Shown here piece by piece: positions 5,962 to 7,117 of a stretch of 7,117 bases of DNA (position 1 is the stretch's first letter; each line of letters starts with the position of its first letter). A program made the position numbers and the translations under genes. The notes under the pieces were generated by a model. That model was not told the origin of the DNA. It made no database searches and saw nothing but the letters and a program-made list of their open reading frames with translations. The stretch is from Candidatus Hydrogenedentota bacterium (GTDB taxonomy: Bacteria; Hydrogenedentota; Hydrogenedentia; Hydrogenedentales; SLHB01), in NCBI GenBank assembly GCA_003557825.1, contig PWNM01000222.1:1-7117 (forward strand), given 5' to 3'.

Positions 5962-7117
5962 CTACAGGATTGCGGTGGGATTGTCCAAAACGCTCCGGAT
6001 GGCGGTTCCCAGCTTTTTACTGCTGATCGGTTTGGTGAGGTAGGCCGCCACGCCGAGTTCCTTGACCTGCCGCGGATTCACCCCTTCGGCAAATCCCGAT
6101 ATCAATATGACGGGCATATTGGGTCGGTATGCCATGATATCCCGGGCCACGTCCATGCCGGTGCACTCGGGCATGATCAGATCCGTAATCACTACCGCAT
6201 ACGCATCCGGCCGTTCCTGAAAGGCCTCAATAGCCTCAGCGCCGCTGGTGAACAACGCCGGTTTGTACCCCAGTTGCCGGAGCATTTGCCCGGTCATCTG
6301 CACAATCTCTTCGTCGTCGTCTACAAACAGGATAGACTCGGCGCCGTTGATAGCGGGTTCTTCGACGGCGGGATGGTATTCATCCAAATCTTCGACCAAA
6401 GGCAAATAGATCTCGAATTGGGTTCCTTCATGCAGAACACTACGGACCAGGATGGCTCCATTGGAACTCGACACAATACCATGCACCGTGGACAACCCTA
6501 GACCCGTACCCTCGCTGGGCGTCTTGGTTGTGTAAAACGGATCGAAAATGCGTTGCATAGTATGCTGATCCATACCGTGCCCTTTATCTTTCACAGTAAG
6601 ACAGGCATAGGTTCCGGGTTCGACTCGTCCCACATCGCCCAGCTTGGGGGACTCGATGTCCACCCGCGCGAGGGTGAGTTCGAGGACACCGCTCCGGCGC
6701 CCCATGGCCTGATAGGCATTGGCGCACAGGTTCATAACCACCTGGTGAATCTGGGTTGCATCGGCCATGACAATACCGCACTCCTCGTCGACCTGATGCC
6801 GCACTTCGATTGTTGCCGGCAATGATACGCGGATGAGTTCGAGGGCATCGGCGATGGCCGGTCCAATCGCAATGGGTTTTTGCTCGAGTTCGACCTGCTT
6901 GCTGAAGGTCAGGATCTGCTTGACCATGGCCGCCCCTCGATTCCCGGCCTTGATGATTTTCTCGACGTTCAAATGACCGGGATGCTCTTCCGGCAAGAGC
7001 TGCTCTAATATCTCGCCATGGCCCAGTATCAGCGACAGCACGTTGTTAAAGTCATGGGCGATTCCTCCCGCCAGCGTGCCAATGGCCTCAAGTTTTTGCG
7101 CCTGCCGGAGTTGACGC
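5962..7117 (-). CDS. Hybrid sensor histidine kinase with C-terminal receiver domain, N-terminus outside the window
   Basis: The visible 384 residues are the catalytic and receiver part of a hybrid two-component kinase; the sensor region lies beyond the right edge. The reading frame is open to the window end. The H-box is GGIAHDFNN, with the phosphorylated His at visible residue 21 (codon at 7054-7056). It is followed by a helix ending QILTFSK, then the ATP-binding domain: N-box around N129 (MNLCANAYQAM), DKGHGM (177-182), FDPFYTTK (191-198) and GTGLGLS (203-209). A receiver domain fills about 258-377, with acidic DDD (266-268), phospho-acceptor D312 in VVITDLIMPE, S340 in LISG and K362 in LTKP. 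All residues needed for phosphotransfer are present. No output or DNA-binding domain follows, so the signal must pass to a separate phosphotransfer protein or regulator, or the receiver may tune the kinase. It ends 39 nt before the GH42 gene, consistent with co-transcription. Its signal cannot be read from this fragment. Confidence 0.95.
   Translation of the reverse strand, partial: RQLRQAQKLEAIGTLAGGIAHDFNNVLSLILGHGEILEQLLPEEHPGHLNVEKIIKAGNRGAAMVKQILTFSKQVELEQKPIAIGPAIADALELIRVSLPATIEVRHQVDEECGIVMADATQIHQVVMNLCANAYQAMGRRSGVLELTLARVDIESPKLGDVGRVEPGTYACLTVKDKGHGMDQHTMQRIFDPFYTTKTPSEGTGLGLSTVHGIVSSSNGAILVRSVLHEGTQFEIYLPLVEDLDEYHPAVEEPAINGAESILFVDDDEEIVQMTGQMLRQLGYKPALFTSGAEAIEAFQERPDAYAVVITDLIMPECTGMDVARDIMAYRPNMPVILISGFAEGVNPRQVKELGVAAYLTKPISSKKLGTAIRSVLDNPTAIL

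Noticed and set aside
5488..6501. Plus-strand open frame of 337 codons spanning the kinase and GH42 genes
   Set aside because: It runs antisense across two well-supported genes and their gap and has no domain-like sequence; open antisense frames are common in GC-rich DNA.

Overview
The window is a compact block of five genes, all read from the minus strand. It probably comes from a Gram-negative bacterium with an outer membrane, because the last gene is a KDO-8-phosphate synthase (kdsA), which makes the inner-core sugar of lipopolysaccharide. The DNA is moderately GC-rich. The HDFNN-type hybrid kinase, the GH42-like enzymes and an exported barrel protein together would fit a Planctomycetes-Verrucomicrobia-Lentisphaerae or similar environmental lineage. 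That placement is a guess; nothing here is diagnostic of a phylum.

In transcription order (right to left): (1) a hybrid sensor kinase with a C-terminal receiver domain, cut by the right edge (5962-7117); (2) a GH42-type beta-galactosidase without a signal peptide (3760-5922); (3) a divergent GH42-like protein with a probable N-terminal export or anchor segment (1598-3754); (4) an exported protein of unrecognised family with the strand pattern of a TIM barrel (531-1556); (5) kdsA, cut by the left edge (1-534). The junctions are 39 nt, 5 nt, 41 nt and a 4-nt ATGA overlap. No promoter or convincing terminator fits between the genes, so one operon is the simplest reading. There is no gene-free stretch longer than about 40 bases and no RNA gene, mobile element, CRISPR array or long repeat was seen.

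The three middle genes look like a carbohydrate-processing set: one canonical clan GH-A enzyme, one relative with an altered acid/base motif at matching spacing, and one exported barrel protein. The kinase could sense the substrate or an envelope state, and kdsA makes the last part of the operon an envelope-sugar gene. Functional links among kinase, hydrolases and Kdo synthesis are inferred from gene order only. The most interesting items are the divergent GH42-like protein, the unassigned barrel protein, and the coupling of this set to kdsA.
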